This document shows positions 44,015 through 54,821 of a DNA stretch of 64,000 bases, in pieces. Location: positions 529,877,079 to 529,941,078 of the forward strand of contig CM046875.1 in assembly GCA_025667525.1 (NCBI GenBank). The letters are read 5' to 3'. Under the pieces are notes generated by a model. That model had not been told where the DNA came from and did no database searches. It was given only the letters and a program-made list of their open reading frames with translations. This stretch comes from Glebionis coronaria (lineage: Eukaryota; Streptophyta; Magnoliopsida; Asterales; Asteraceae). A program made the position numbers and the translations under genes. Numbering within the stretch: the stretch's first letter is position 1; the number at the start of each line of letters is the position of its first letter.

Positions 44015-47000
44015 AGCGGAAGACTTTTCGGAGAGAAACTAAGTCCATTTTTAATCCATGTTTCAGATTTGTTGTTATTGCTTTTCTTTGCGACGGGTTT
44101 GTATCTCCTTGGTGTCTTATGGGATTCTGTATTCGATCTCCGTTCAAAGGAACGAGATTTGACCTCATAGAGGTATTGCAAAATGCAATGGTCATGATTT
44201 CCATTGTGAATGCCCTTTTTGCAAGTGGGACATATAGGGAATTTGGGATTCACGAAAGTACTTGTATTCCTTTGTTTTCTAAATCGTTCAGGCGTAGTGT
44301 TTGAAACACGACTATTCATGGATGGTTTCCAATTCCTAGATTGCTGAAGAGGGATCCTAGGTTTTGGTTGACTACCATTAGGAGTGTGTGGAACTCTAGC
44401 GAGATTTGGTGAACTAGGTTTGTCATACACGAGTTTGTCTTGCTGAATCTTCCCTTTTTGTTTCGCATCCTCTAGATTGTGGGTATGAACGAGGTGATTT
44501 GAACCTACAGATTCCTTTGTGGACGTGAATGTCACACGTTTTGGAGGAGTCATAGAGGTTCTAGGTGCATTCACATGGTTGGGTTTAGCAACAGTGTGCT
44601 CTCTAAATGGAGGAACATAGGGTGATATGGATGGTTTTGGAACACTTGGTTACACATCAGTCTTAGGGGGTACCCTAGATTTCATATGAGAAGAATTGGA
44701 GAACAGAGTCGGTTTTCCTAAGATAGACAGCTTTGGATCCTTGTAGGCATTGGGTTGTCGAACAACAGGTTTCTTAATGCTAGGTTCCACGATTTTCCCA
44801 CCCATTTTAGCAACGAGTTTCTGCAACTCTGCTATTGCTCTGTCCCTGTCTTGTAATTGAGCTTTCAACCCTTTAATTTCCAAATTCTGTTCATTCATTT
44901 CTCGAAATGTTTGGGAAAGTTTTTCTTGCAATTTATTATCATGTGGAAAACTACCAACTTCTTTTTGCAGAGCAAGTTCAAGTGAATGACAATGTTTTTC
45001 AAGGAAATCAGTTTTGTGTTGAAGTAACTCAAAAGCCTTTTTGTCAACATTTTCTTTACGTTTCGAAAGCTCAATTTCAAGACGTTCACATTCTTTGATC
45101 TTATCAAGATATTGGCATGCAACTTCAGAATATTCATCAATATCAGCACAAGATGTAAAATAAGCACACCTAACATCTTTAGAAACGCATTCTTGCAAGA
45201 GTAAATCATATTCATCTAAGAAATCAGACTTCTCCATTTGAAGATCATCAATGTGTTTCTCAAGAGATTCAACATATTTTAAATCATCATACATTTCAGT
45301 CCGAATGAACTCCTCAAGTTGAAGAACAGTTTCTTTAATCAACGCCGTGTTTGGAATTAAGAGTTCTTTCACAAGCAAGGTAATATCTTGAGGAATCGGA
45401 CGTGTCCATTCAGCATTTTCATGTTTTGCCCAATCTCTTTCAACAATAGATTTAACATTATCTATGTGGTGTTTAAGAATACCTAATGTTTTCCTACTCT
45501 TGCTTTTAGATTCATCTAGAGGGAGGTAGTTGATGTATTTGTAAAGATTAGATTTCTTAGGGGAAAATGCTTTCTTCCATTGAATTATCTGTTGTTTGCA
45601 TTCTAGAAACACTTCCTCACGAGTTTTCTGAGTTTGTTTGTTGAAAAGACCATAAAGACTATTCTAATAAGCATAATTATATGGTTTCACAAACTCCTTA
45701 TTAACAAGTGGTTGACTATCATCGTCCCAAAGGGCAGTCTCTTCACTATCGGCACTTACCGGCATGCAATCAAGATCGGTCCTTTCAGTCTCATCAAGAT
45801 AGAGACACAGGTTCGCAGCTTGAGCTTTGGCAAGGTACTCAGGACTTGCAAAGCTAGCTTGACCCTTAAACATCGATGGAGGTGCTAGCATTCTTACGGA
45901 TTGAATAGAATCATGCGTTTTATAAACAACGTTCTTTAAAAAATCGACTTGTGCTTCTAGTTTCGTAACTTTTTCGGTTTCTTTATCATATCTACTTTTG
46001 AAGTCTTGTTTTAACGCATCTACCTCTTGTTTCTTATCCTCAAGAATTTTAGCAGAATCTGTTGTGGTCATAGAGATCTTTTGTTCAAGTTCATTAACTT
46101 TGGTATTGGCAAGGTACGTTTTTTGACGTTCATCCATTAAGAAAACATTATATTGACGCTTCTCTTTGGCTAATAACTCAAGAGTTGTATTATATTTGTT
46201 TTCAAAATCATCCTTTTGACTTTTTAACGCACTTCCCTTGTACCCCTCAATCTCTTTGGTTTTCTGAAGAAGCTCCGCTCTATAGCTATCTATAGTTTCA
46301 CTAGACTTAATTAGAGCAGCTTTGCATTCTTCAAAATTTTGAGTGAGTGTTGCGTTTGCCTTCTTTAATTGCTTTTGCCTCTTTTTATTTTCTCTGAAAT
46401 CTTTTTGTAAAGTAGCAATTAAATTGGCTAGCGCAACACGCTCCTCGTCATCATACTCATTTGCATGTTGATCATTTTCAGACGAATTATTGCACGTGTC
46501 TAATGGATCAGGTATGGTATTGCTATCAACCTTTTCCGTTATACATGTGGGAATAATGGTTTGAGTTTGATCACTATGCTCATGCGTATTAGAATCGAAA
46601 ACATGACCATTATCATAGGAAGGTGTATTGCTGATGACATTCTCAGAGTCGATGTGTTGTTTTCCAGAGCTGCTGTTGTCTTTCCTAGAGTTGTTGTCAT
46701 CATTCCCTGAACTATGCGTTGGAGTCTCATATTTGCATCTTGTATTCTCAACGTCTGATGCGATACCACAACTGGTATGAAGTCTGTCATCAATCGTTTG
46801 TTGCGTATGTATTGTGTGATTCACATAGGTTACAATGAAGTCGATGTTGCGGGTTATCCGATCTTTGTATGATAAAGCATCCATTCCATGATATCGCTTG
46901 AAGCACTCGTTGGTAAGCGAAGACTTGATGAAGTCAGAAGTAAACATCGTTTCAAGTGATGTCTTGAGATCAGTGAAAGTGATCTTGCATTCACTAGCAA

Positions 47001-47241
47001 TGATTCTTTTGTTGACAAGTTGTGTTTGAAGTTTATCCATGGCATGAGTGAATGTTTTGCTGAATGTGCCAGTGGATTCACGTAAGTCGAACAAGACTTT
47101 TGAAAGGCGCTGAAAAGAATCTTGAAGTACTCTAAAACCGTCCATGGCATTTTTTCTCAAAAAACATATCTGTTGTTGTAGTCGTTCCATTTCGAGGTCT
47201 TTCACGTCTGAACTTTCAGTAACCGCATTACTCGTTGGCAT
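44011..47241 (-). pseudogene. C4 gag-like polyprotein, broken
   Basis: Three open stretches on the minus strand lie in one frame: 47241-45664 (525 codons), 45612-44650 (320) and 44574-44011 (187). They are separated only by stops (TAG at 45664-45666 and TAA at 44650-44652). A frameshift near 44012 leads into 44014-43703. The protein is long and rich in predicted coiled coil (for example EQKISMTTTDSAKILEDKKQ and LKAQLQDRDRAIAELQKLV). It carries a zinc motif of type CPTCKKGIHNGNHDHC near 44200 and ends with WKPTGQIFTEVG. I recall similar gag-type proteins from Asteraceae copia elements; I cannot verify this here. Confidence 0.75.
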
Positions 47242-48084
47242 GATGATCGTCTCTCTCTGTTGATGAAGTGACTTTGGATCTTAAGTAGATATGGTGTGAT
47301 TGTGTTGTTGTTGAAATTCCGAAAATTTGAAATTTTTCTCAGCCCGACAATAAATTCCTCAGTCCGACTAAAACGGTAAACCGAAAAATTTTGAATAACC
47401 AAATTTTGAAAACGTGTTAGAAATAGCCAATAACTAGTAGGGAAAAAGTTTGAAAAATGAAAATTTTAACGAAAAATAAAACCTAAAAATGGCCTAAAAA
47501 TTTGAATTTTGGTCCGAAAATTTGAATTTTTGGTCGAAAATATTTTCGCATCGCCAAAATTAGAAATCGAAGCTAAAATGGCCTAAAAATGGTCTAGGAA
47601 TGTGATCGGAATGTCCTAATCGGAATGTCCTTGTCGGAATGACCTAATCGGAATAAGCTTGTCGGAATAACCTAATCGGAATAACCTTGTCGAAAGACCC
47701 AAATCGGAATGCAAATCGGAATGCAAATCGGAATATTTTTGTCCAGTCGGAATGATGATCGGAAAGTTGGTCGGAATGTGTAAACCCTTTTCCGATGCGA
47801 CTGATCGGAATCTCTAATCCCTTTTCCGATTGCACTGATCGGAATAATAGCACTGTTACGAGATTTTGGGGTAAAAAATGAATTTTTCGACAAGAAATCC
47901 GCGATTTTAACCAACCAAATGCGACCAAATCCCTACCACAGCTATGTAGAAGATTTATATCAAGATTTAGAGCATAGAAACACAAAAAGAATCTTGAATT
48001 CGAGATGATTATAAGAGAAAATCACACGAACCAAGTAAAATCAACAACGAATCACAAAACTACCCCATGGCGATTGATACCAAA
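47242..48084 (-). other. C4 leader with a TCGGAAT motif array
   Basis: Untranslated leader between primer site and gag. TCGGAAT occurs 13 times between about 47605 and 47845 on the plus strand (ATTCCGA on the element's sense strand). No coding frame is supported. Confidence 0.65.
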
Positions 48085-48454
48085 TGTTGTCCCATGTATT
48101 TGTGATGATTAAGCAATGAAGAAAGAAAGAAAATAGATGAAGAAGAGATGAATTCCTAGAGAGAGAAAGTAGAGAGGAGGTGATTAACTTGATGAATATT
48201 AGATTAAGAAAAGATTTGTTACAAATGACCATCCACCCTCCTAACATGCTAGGAGGGTAGTATATATAGTCCACCCACATGCGGGATTTAATGGACTATA
48301 TATTGGGCCGGGTTTGTCTTTTGGACTTTAATTAGTTTAAATCCAAGCCCGTGAACTACGACTAATTAACTATCTATTACAACGTTCTAACTAATGTTAC
48401 AATAATAACCTATGACCGAGCATTCTTGTTTGACTCAATATTTTGAGGCTAACA
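48085..48454 (-). repeat. C4 5' LTR
   Basis: 370 bp, TGTTGTCCC...GGCTAACA; the primer site abuts its left edge at 48065-48084. Confidence 0.9.
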
Positions 48455-48459
48455 TTCAT

Positions 48460-48720
48460 ATTTATTTTTTCTTCCCATTTTCTTTCTTGAATGAAATCCT
48501 CATCTCTTCGTCATCTTCTATCTTCCCTCTCCCTTTCCATAGCTTCTAATTCTTGATTCATTTGTTCCTTCAATTTTTCAGTAACTTTCTTCCTTTCTTC
48601 CTCCTTTTTAACACGCAAACTCTCTCTCCTGTACCTCATCACACTGCTCAAAACGAGCTTCCATTTCCCTTAATTGTGCATCATCACCAAATCTGTCATC
48701 CACTCATACCACCGTCAACT
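48460..48720 (-). pseudogene. Coiled-coil coding remnant carried by the MULE
   Basis: On the minus strand, short frames join into a charged helical pattern: DRFGDDAQLREMEARFEQCD, then KEEERKKVTEKLKEQ, QELEAMERERED and FIQERKWEEK. They are interrupted by a stop with a frame change near 48610 and a TGA near 48510. The remnant seems to continue across the C4 insertion into 40583-40490. I do not recognise the parent gene. Low complexity could mimic this pattern. Confidence 0.4.
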
Positions 48721-49291
48721 ATTACCCATCACAAACCTTTATTTTTTAGATCTCGTTTGGATTCTAGATGTGAATCACAGATCTTGTGTTTTATTGTGTC
48801 AAATTAAAAGGGGTGTTTGGATTATATTATGGTGATATTTACATGAGTTTCTTTTTTTGTTCTATAAAAGATGAAGAGATTAGATGGAGTTGATTTTGAA
48901 AGAAGTTTTGAAAGAAGTTTGGATTGTGGATTTACAAACTGATATAGGAACCACAAGGATAGAAATGATCTGTATACAAACCAACTTAAAATGATATTTT
49001 CAAGATCTGTATGCGAAATACCAACCACATAGGAATGATGTTCAATTTTTTAATAATAACTATTATTAGTAATAAATAATTATTATAATAATTATAAAAA
49101 AATTAAATAAAGGGTTAAAACGTAAATTTAATGAAATAGAGGACCATATGCTGAAATGCCAGCATGCAAACGGTAACATGGGTGATAATAGAAAGTCATG
49201 GTAGAGTTTGAAGCATAATAATGGTATTTTTTAGAGTAAATTGCCTAACATAAGTTTTTTTGGAAAGTTCATGGCCTATCTTTGGTCTTAA
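48721..49291. other. MULE distal part and terminal inverted repeat
   Basis: AT-rich, non-coding; the last 125 bases are the right terminal inverted repeat. Confidence 0.5.
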
Positions 49292-49380
49292 CCCTTGTTA
49301 AAATCTAAAGTTGTTGTTTGTCTGAGCTTATTTTTCGACTTTTTGCCTGATTTGAGTTGTCCTCTATCTCATCCCATTAC

Positions 49381-49587
49381 TGTTAGAATGTAGAATATGA
49401 GAATGATTTTTAGAATGTACAATATGAGAATGATTTTATGTGTGCTATTTCTCAAAGAATCACACTACATCCTTAGTCTATAAGGATAAGGTTTTGAGCC
49501 TATCATTGACTAGACTACAACTAATTATGACTGACATAATCATACAGCTAATCAGTGAGTCACCAATACAATTATATAGCTATAATA
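49381..49587 (-). repeat. TRIM-2 3' LTR
   Basis: 207 bp; includes a 27-bp local duplication (GAATGTAGAATATGAGAATG-like, twice). Confidence 0.8.
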
Positions 49588-49595
49588 CACCCCCG

Positions 49596-49630
49596 CAGTG
49601 TGAACGGGAGGTCTTCGAACGTTCACACTG
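49596..49630. other. Hairpin next to the TRIM-2 purine tract
   Basis: Perfect 11-bp arms CAGTGTGAACG (49596-49606) and CGTTCACACTG (49620-49630) with a 13-base loop. Confidence 0.7.
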
Positions 49631-50059
49631 GAGCAAAGTCACATCACTTTTTTTTTGTTTCTTCAAGCACCTTCTTTTGTTGTTCTTTTGGAACGAAAAC
49701 ATAACGGTATTCAACATCATAGTTGTTAATTACTTGCGGATTCCTCCTTTGCGTGACGTTTTTTTTACTCCATGGCTTGCTTTGCCTTCAGGTGGGAGCG
49801 GTAATTTTGCTAGCAACTATTTGCGAAAAATGAAAATGACCTCCAGCGGTTAAACAAAGGATGTGTCGATGAGACAAAACTTGTTGATTGATTGGCTAAT
49901 CAACATAAAATGAGATGTGTTTATTTGGAAAAAAAGAAGCTTATTATGAAAATAATAAAGCGGAAGAAAATCAGTGGGATCCCTCCGAATCATCGGCGAA
50001 TGACTGATGACCGGAGGACAACTAACTTGTGCTAGGTTGTACCTAGAGCTCCGATACCA

Positions 50060-50362
50060 TGTTATCTTGGCTAATTAGGTCGCTAGGAAAGGAGCTCATT
50101 GCTTGGGGCCGGGTCCTTGGGGAAGGGTCCGGTTGGCATCAAAAGATGCATGGGGTCAGGGTGCTCCCACTGATTTACACCTTTGGAGAATGTAGAATAT
50201 GAGAATGATTTTCTGTGTGCCATTTCTCAATAAATCACACTACATTTATAGTATATAAGGATAAGGTTTTGAGCCTATCATTAACTAGACTACAAATAAT
50301 TGTGATTGACATAATCGTACAGCTAATCAGTGAGTCACTAATACAATTATATAGCTATAATA
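50060..50362 (-). repeat. TRIM-2 5' LTR
   Basis: 303 bp; it contains about 128 bp (roughly 50065-50192, G-rich) that the other LTR lacks. Confidence 0.8.
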
Positions 50363-50647
50363 ATTACAAGTGAAAAGCATTTATTGTATCATCTAGATTG
50401 GGAATGACAGGGTGTTTGTGATGAGATGTGTACAGGGATGAAATGCAAGTCCGAATCTCATACATCACCAGATGCATCTTTTTGGTTTTCTTCTTTAATA
50501 TGATCATCCTTTTTAATGTTAAATGTATATTATAAATTTACAAGCAAATTTCTACAAACTTTCAAATATGTTAAATCATATCATAACACAAGTTCAATCA
50601 GCATTACCACATAATTCACATCCATACACTACCCCTACCTGAACAAT

Positions 50648-50856
50648 TATAAGCGGAATAGAATTTGGGGAATAATTATTATTCTATATCAAGGAAAAGA
50701 GATCATTTTGATCTTTATACAGAAAGGGGAAAAGAATCACTGTCTAACAAACTAACTGGGGATTTTATACACGGCTTAACATTTTGACAATTACATAAAG
50801 AATCTATTCTTCTAACTATTTACATAAGAAGTCCTCTAACTTCTGTATAATCATCA
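50648..50856 (-). repeat. C2 3' LTR
   Basis: 209 bp, TATAAGCGG...ATCATCA on the plus strand. Confidence 0.93.
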
Positions 50857-50872
50857 TTCCCCCCTCAAGTTA

Positions 50873-51704
50873 GAGGATCTATGAGCCCCAACTTGGAAGC
50901 CAAAACAGAATGTTGAACTCTATTTAAAGCTTTAGTCATGATATCTGCTAGTTGCAGATGAGTAGGAATATGTGCAGTTTATAAAAAACCATCTTGTATC
51001 TTCTCTCTTGTGAAGTGACAATCAATATCCACATGTTTAGACTTATCATGAAAGCAAGGATTTGCTGCAAGCATCTGAGCAGATTTATTATCACAAAAAA
51101 GGGTAATAGGAATTTAAACATTGATTCCTAAATCCTTAAGTAAAAAACTCATCCAAAGCAATTCACAAGTGGTTGCAGCCATACTCCTGTATTCTGCTTC
51201 TGTAGAGGATCTCGATACAGTTGGTTGTTTCTTTGTTTTCTATGCTACTAGTGAATGCCCAAGGAAAATATAATAACCAGTTAAAGATCTTTGTGTCATT
51301 AAACAATTAGCCTAATCTGCATCAGAGAACCATGTGACATTCAATTGAGATTGCACAGGGTAGAACAAACCTTTAGAAATTGTGTCTTTCAAATACTTGA
51401 GAAGATATAGTGTAGCATGCATATGTGTATCTTTAGGAGCAGAGACAAATTGGCTAAGGTGTTGGACATCATATGATATATCTGGCCTAGTCATGGTCAA
51501 ATATAACAATGTGCCAACTAACCTTCTGTAAACTCCAGGATCAGGTAAGGGGTTGCCTTTGTCAAGAGAAAAATGTAAACTTGTTGGCAAAGGAGATGAA
51601 TTGGGTTTACAAGCAGTGAGACCAGAATCATGTAAAATATCAAGGATATATTTTCTTTGGTTTAGATGAGTACTAGTAGGAGTTCTGCAAACCTCAATAC
51701 CCAA
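50873..51704 (-). pseudogene. C2 RT C-terminus and RNase H
   Basis: 51704-51312 is open (130 codons: MGIEVCRTPTSTHLNQRKYI, TMTRPDISYDVQHLSQFVS, LNVTWFSDAD). Past a stop near 51312, the RNase H continues with STEAEYRSMAATTCELLW, FCDNKSAQ and KHVDIDCHF. It ends KLGLIDPL near 50880, next to the purine tract. Several stops interrupt it. Confidence 0.85.
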
Positions 51705-51764
51705 AAATTATTTTGCTTCCCCCATATCTTTAATGATAAATTGTTGATCCAAAGCCTGCTTGAT

Positions 51765-52958
51765 CTAAACAATTTCATTAACAGAATCGCCAGTAACCAA
51801 AATGTCATCAACATAAACCAGGACTGTTAGAAAACTATTAGAAGTATTCTTTATAAACAAAGAGAAGTCATGTTTGGACTGTATAAAGCCAAGACTGCAA
51901 AGGAATTTGGTTAATTCTTGGTTCCATTGCCTTGAAGCCTGTTTAAGACCATAGAGGGATCTAACCAACTTACAAACTTGCCCTGGTTTCGCTCTTGTAT
52001 ATCCTTCAGGTGGTAACATATATATCTCTTCATCGATGTAACCATGCAAAAATGCATTATTCACATCCAATTGATGAAGAGGCCACCCTTTCGCAGTGGC
52101 TAAAGCAATGATCACTCTGACTGTTGCTAGTTTAGCAACAGGAGAAAATGTATGTTTATAATCAAGCCCTTCCTTCTGATTAAAACCTTTTACTACCCAT
52201 CTGGCTTTCAATCGTTCTAGTGAACCATCGGGGTTATGTTTCATATTATAAACCCATTTTGAAGAAATTGGTTTATGACCATTGGGTAAATTAGTAAGCT
52301 CCCAAGTCTTGTTCTGTTCTAAAGCAAGTAACTCTTTTTCCATAGCTTCCATCCATCCTTTATGTTGACAAGCTTGAGAATAAGAGACTGGTTCAGTAGT
52401 ATCAAATATATTGGCAAGAAAAGCTATGTGATCTTGTGAAACATCTTTGAAATCCTTCTGTGTAAACAAAGGATATAAGGGTTGTTGATGACTGACTGCA
52501 TTAGCAAAGCTTTTTGGTCCAACAAAGTCCTTAAGCCATTTTGGTGCTCCTACATTCCTAGATGATCTTCTTGGAACAGTTTGTGTAATGTTATCAACGC
52601 TACCACCACTTTCAGTTGGTAAAGGCATATTATTCTCAGGAGGAGGAACAACATCATCATTTTGAGTATGAACAAGAAAATCAGGTGTAGACTGAGGCAC
52701 TTCAGCTTCATCATGACTTGTTGACTCAGGGGAGTGAAAAAATGTGTTAGGAGAGTGAGTAGAAGATGACATAATATCCTTAAAAGGGAATACATTCTCT
52801 TGAAATATAACATCTCTACTATGAAAAACTTCATGTGTCATCAAATTGTACAATTTATATCCTTTTTGCCCCGGTGGATATCCAATAAGTACACACTTAA
52901 TGCCTTTAGGATCAAACTTATCTTTGTAGGACCTAAAACAGCAGCATAGCATAGACAT
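51765..52958 (-). pseudogene. C2 integrase tail and reverse transcriptase
   Basis: 397 open codons. It begins with the integrase C-terminal fold (GYPPGQKGYKLYNL) and a serine- and proline-rich linker. RT follows: WMEAMEKELLALEQNKTWEL, KARWVVKGFNQKEGLDYKHTF, QLDVNNAFLHGYIDEEIYM, SLYGLKQASRQWN and the intact YVDD box. Low polarity to neighbours is not seen; it sits in normal copia order. It is separated from the thumb and RNase H by a frame change near 51765. Confidence 0.88.
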
Positions 52959-53575
52959 GCAATAGTTTTGAGGGTCTCATAAGAAGGAGGTTTACCATGA
53001 AGCACTTCAAAAGGAGTTTTCCAAGATAGTTGTTTCATAGGCATCTTGTTGATCAAGTAAGTTGCAGCTAAGATACAATCACCCCAGAATTTCTTTGGCA
53101 AACCAACATGTAGTCTTAAAGCTCTAGCAGTTTCTAGTAAATGTCTGTGCTTCCTTTCTACCACGCCATTTTGCTGTGGGGTATAGGCCATGGATTTCTG
53201 ATGTATGATACCTCTTGAATTTAACAATGCTAGAACTTTATGATTAACTACTTCTGTCCCATTATCAGACCTTAAAAATTTGGTAGTGGCCTTAAAATGA
53301 GTCTCTACATACTTTAAAAAACTAGACAATATGCTTAAAACCTGATCCTTACTATGAACTAAATATGTCCATGTAGCCCTGCTTTTATCATCAACTATTG
53401 TGTAGAAATAATGAGCTCCATTAAGTGCACATATTTTATATGGTCCGCATAGGTCAACATGAATTAATTCAAAAGGATCATTAGAAGAAGTGGCACTTTT
53501 AGCTATGAAATTTAGCTTGCAAGCAACTATCACAAGTAAAATCAGAAGTATTAAACTTCTTACACTCATTAACAT
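52841..53575 (-). pseudogene. C2 integrase core
   Basis: 244 codons overlapping the RT frame by a frameshift at about 52841-52958. The DDE residues lie in IHVDLCGPY, FLRSDNGTE and TPQQNGVVERKHRH. The zinc-binding N-terminus (HARLGHLSW..CDSC) is in the upstream frame, so a second frameshift lies near 53500. Confidence 0.88.
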
Positions 53576-54821
53576 GAATCATTTTAGACCATGAAAGATG
53601 ACCAAGTCTGGCATGTAGAGTATGCAAATCTACTACATTATGATGAACAGAATTACTAACGATAGGAGTATTATGAAAATAAAAAACATTGATAGAATTG
53701 ACAGTGGAAGTATTTTGTGATGTGTGAGAAGGAGAAGGATCCAGTGAATTGCAAGTGTATAGGCATCTTGAGCCTTTTCCAATGGCCACAACTTCTTTAG
53801 TTGAAAGGTCCTGGAATACACAATAAGAAGGGAAGAACTGAGCAAAATAATTTTGTGTGTTTAAGAGTTTGCCAACAGATAACAAGTTGAACTTGAACTC
53901 GGGAACATATAAAACATCTACCAGCAATAGGGTAGGAGTTAATTGAATAGTTCCTGCTAGTGTAACAAGCTTGGTAGTGCCATCAAGTAGATGAACAGTG
54001 ATAGGATTTTTTAGTAAATATGTGGTTTTGAACAAAGTTATATGGGGACACATATTATCATATGCACCAGTGTCAATTATCCACTCATTAATCCTAACAA
54101 TGTTAATTTGTGATGATAATGCAAATGTTCTGACATGAAAGGACATACCTGCATGATGCATAGAACCATGTGCAGGACCATTGTTATTCATGGGAGCCTT
54201 GCCATTGAACATCTTCAGTACCTCTTGACATACCGCTGCAACAAGCTTGTGGTCCAAACCAGGTTGACTCTGCTCTCCTTGTAACTCATTCTCATACCCC
54301 ATATCAAAAGGTGTTTCTGGACCGAACATAACATTAGCAGCCAATTTACCACCCTTTTTATTTTTCTTCCCCTTATACCAATCTGGATATCCTATCTTCT
54401 CAAAACATTGTTCCACAGTGTGTCCATCTTGACCACATCCAGTACAATGCCTAAAACCTTTCACGTCTTGTCTAAAATCTCCTTTTACACTTTTATTATC
54501 CCTTTTTACATACTTGTTCTGGTTCATATTTGCAAAGAATGCCATGGGATCAGCCACATGGTTAGTTACTTGCTTCTGTTTCTCAATCTGTTGAACTATA
54601 TAATATGCCTTGTTTACATTTGGTAAGGGATACATAGCCAATATTTGATTCCTAACAGACTCGTAGTCATCATTCAACTTCATCAAAAATTGTACCAGCT
54701 TAGATCTACCCTCTATCTCCAAAAACTTGTCAACCAAGCTACAAGTACATTCTTGCATCTTCCCACAAGAACAAACTGGAATACCGTTTAGGTTGTGCAA
54801 CTCATCCCAACACTTCTTCAA
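53499..54821 (-). pseudogene. C2 gag C-terminus, protease and integrase N-terminus
   Basis: 440 codons. CTGCGQDGHTVEQC is a canonical CX2CX4HX4C zinc knuckle; WIIDTGAYDNMC is the aspartic protease site (DTGA); LLSVGKLL and HARLGHLSWSK lead into the integrase zinc finger. The stretch overlaps the gag N-terminal frame by four bases, indicating a frameshift near 54820. Confidence 0.88.

Larger units (their letters stand above)
40584..48454 (-). mobile_element. Copia-derived gag-only retrotransposon (C4)
   Basis: Two LTRs of 383 and 370 bp with TGTTG...TAACA ends, flanked by TTCAT (40579-40583 and 48455-48459). On the minus strand a primer site (TTTGGTATCAATCGCC) follows the 5' LTR, and the purine tract TTGGGGGAGAT precedes the 3' LTR. 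Only a long gag-like region is coded (47241 to about 43703). There is no protease, integrase, RT or RNase H; 40967-43702 is non-coding with tandem repeats. The LTRs differ at only a handful of bases plus one 13-bp indel, so it moved fairly recently using another element's enzymes. Confidence 0.88.
40295..49294. mobile_element. MULE-like DNA transposon split by C4
   Basis: The two ends are inverted repeats of about 125 bp, starting GGGATAAGACCAAAGATAG at 40295 and, reversed, GGGTTAAGACCAAAGATAG ending at 49294. They are flanked by the identical 9-mer TTGTTAAAA (40286-40294 and 49295-49303). Nine-base duplications and long terminal inverted repeats indicate Mutator-like elements. Without C4 it is about 1.1 kb and has no transposase. 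Its interior carries a decayed coiled-coil coding stretch (48460-48720), so it may be a gene-capturing (Pack-MULE) type. Confidence 0.85.
49381..50362 (-). mobile_element. TRIM-like miniature LTR retrotransposon (TRIM-2)
   Basis: Direct repeats 49381-49587 and 50060-50362 are flanked by ATTAC (49376-49380 and 50363-50367). On the minus strand TGGTATCGGAGC (50059-50048) directly follows the 5' LTR and GCGGGGGTG (49596-49588) precedes the 3' LTR. The 470-bp interior is non-coding and related to TRIM-1. The LTRs read TATTATAG...TAACA, so the 5' end lacks the usual TG. The short frames inside are incidental. Confidence 0.85.

Noticed and set aside
47644..47985. Frames with IPICIPI-type repeated peptide
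   Set aside because: They come from the TCGGAAT motif array in the C4 leader, not a protein.
49440..49853. 137-codon plus-strand frame
   Set aside because: It runs from the TRIM-2 LTR across the purine tract into the interior on the strand opposite to the element; incidental.
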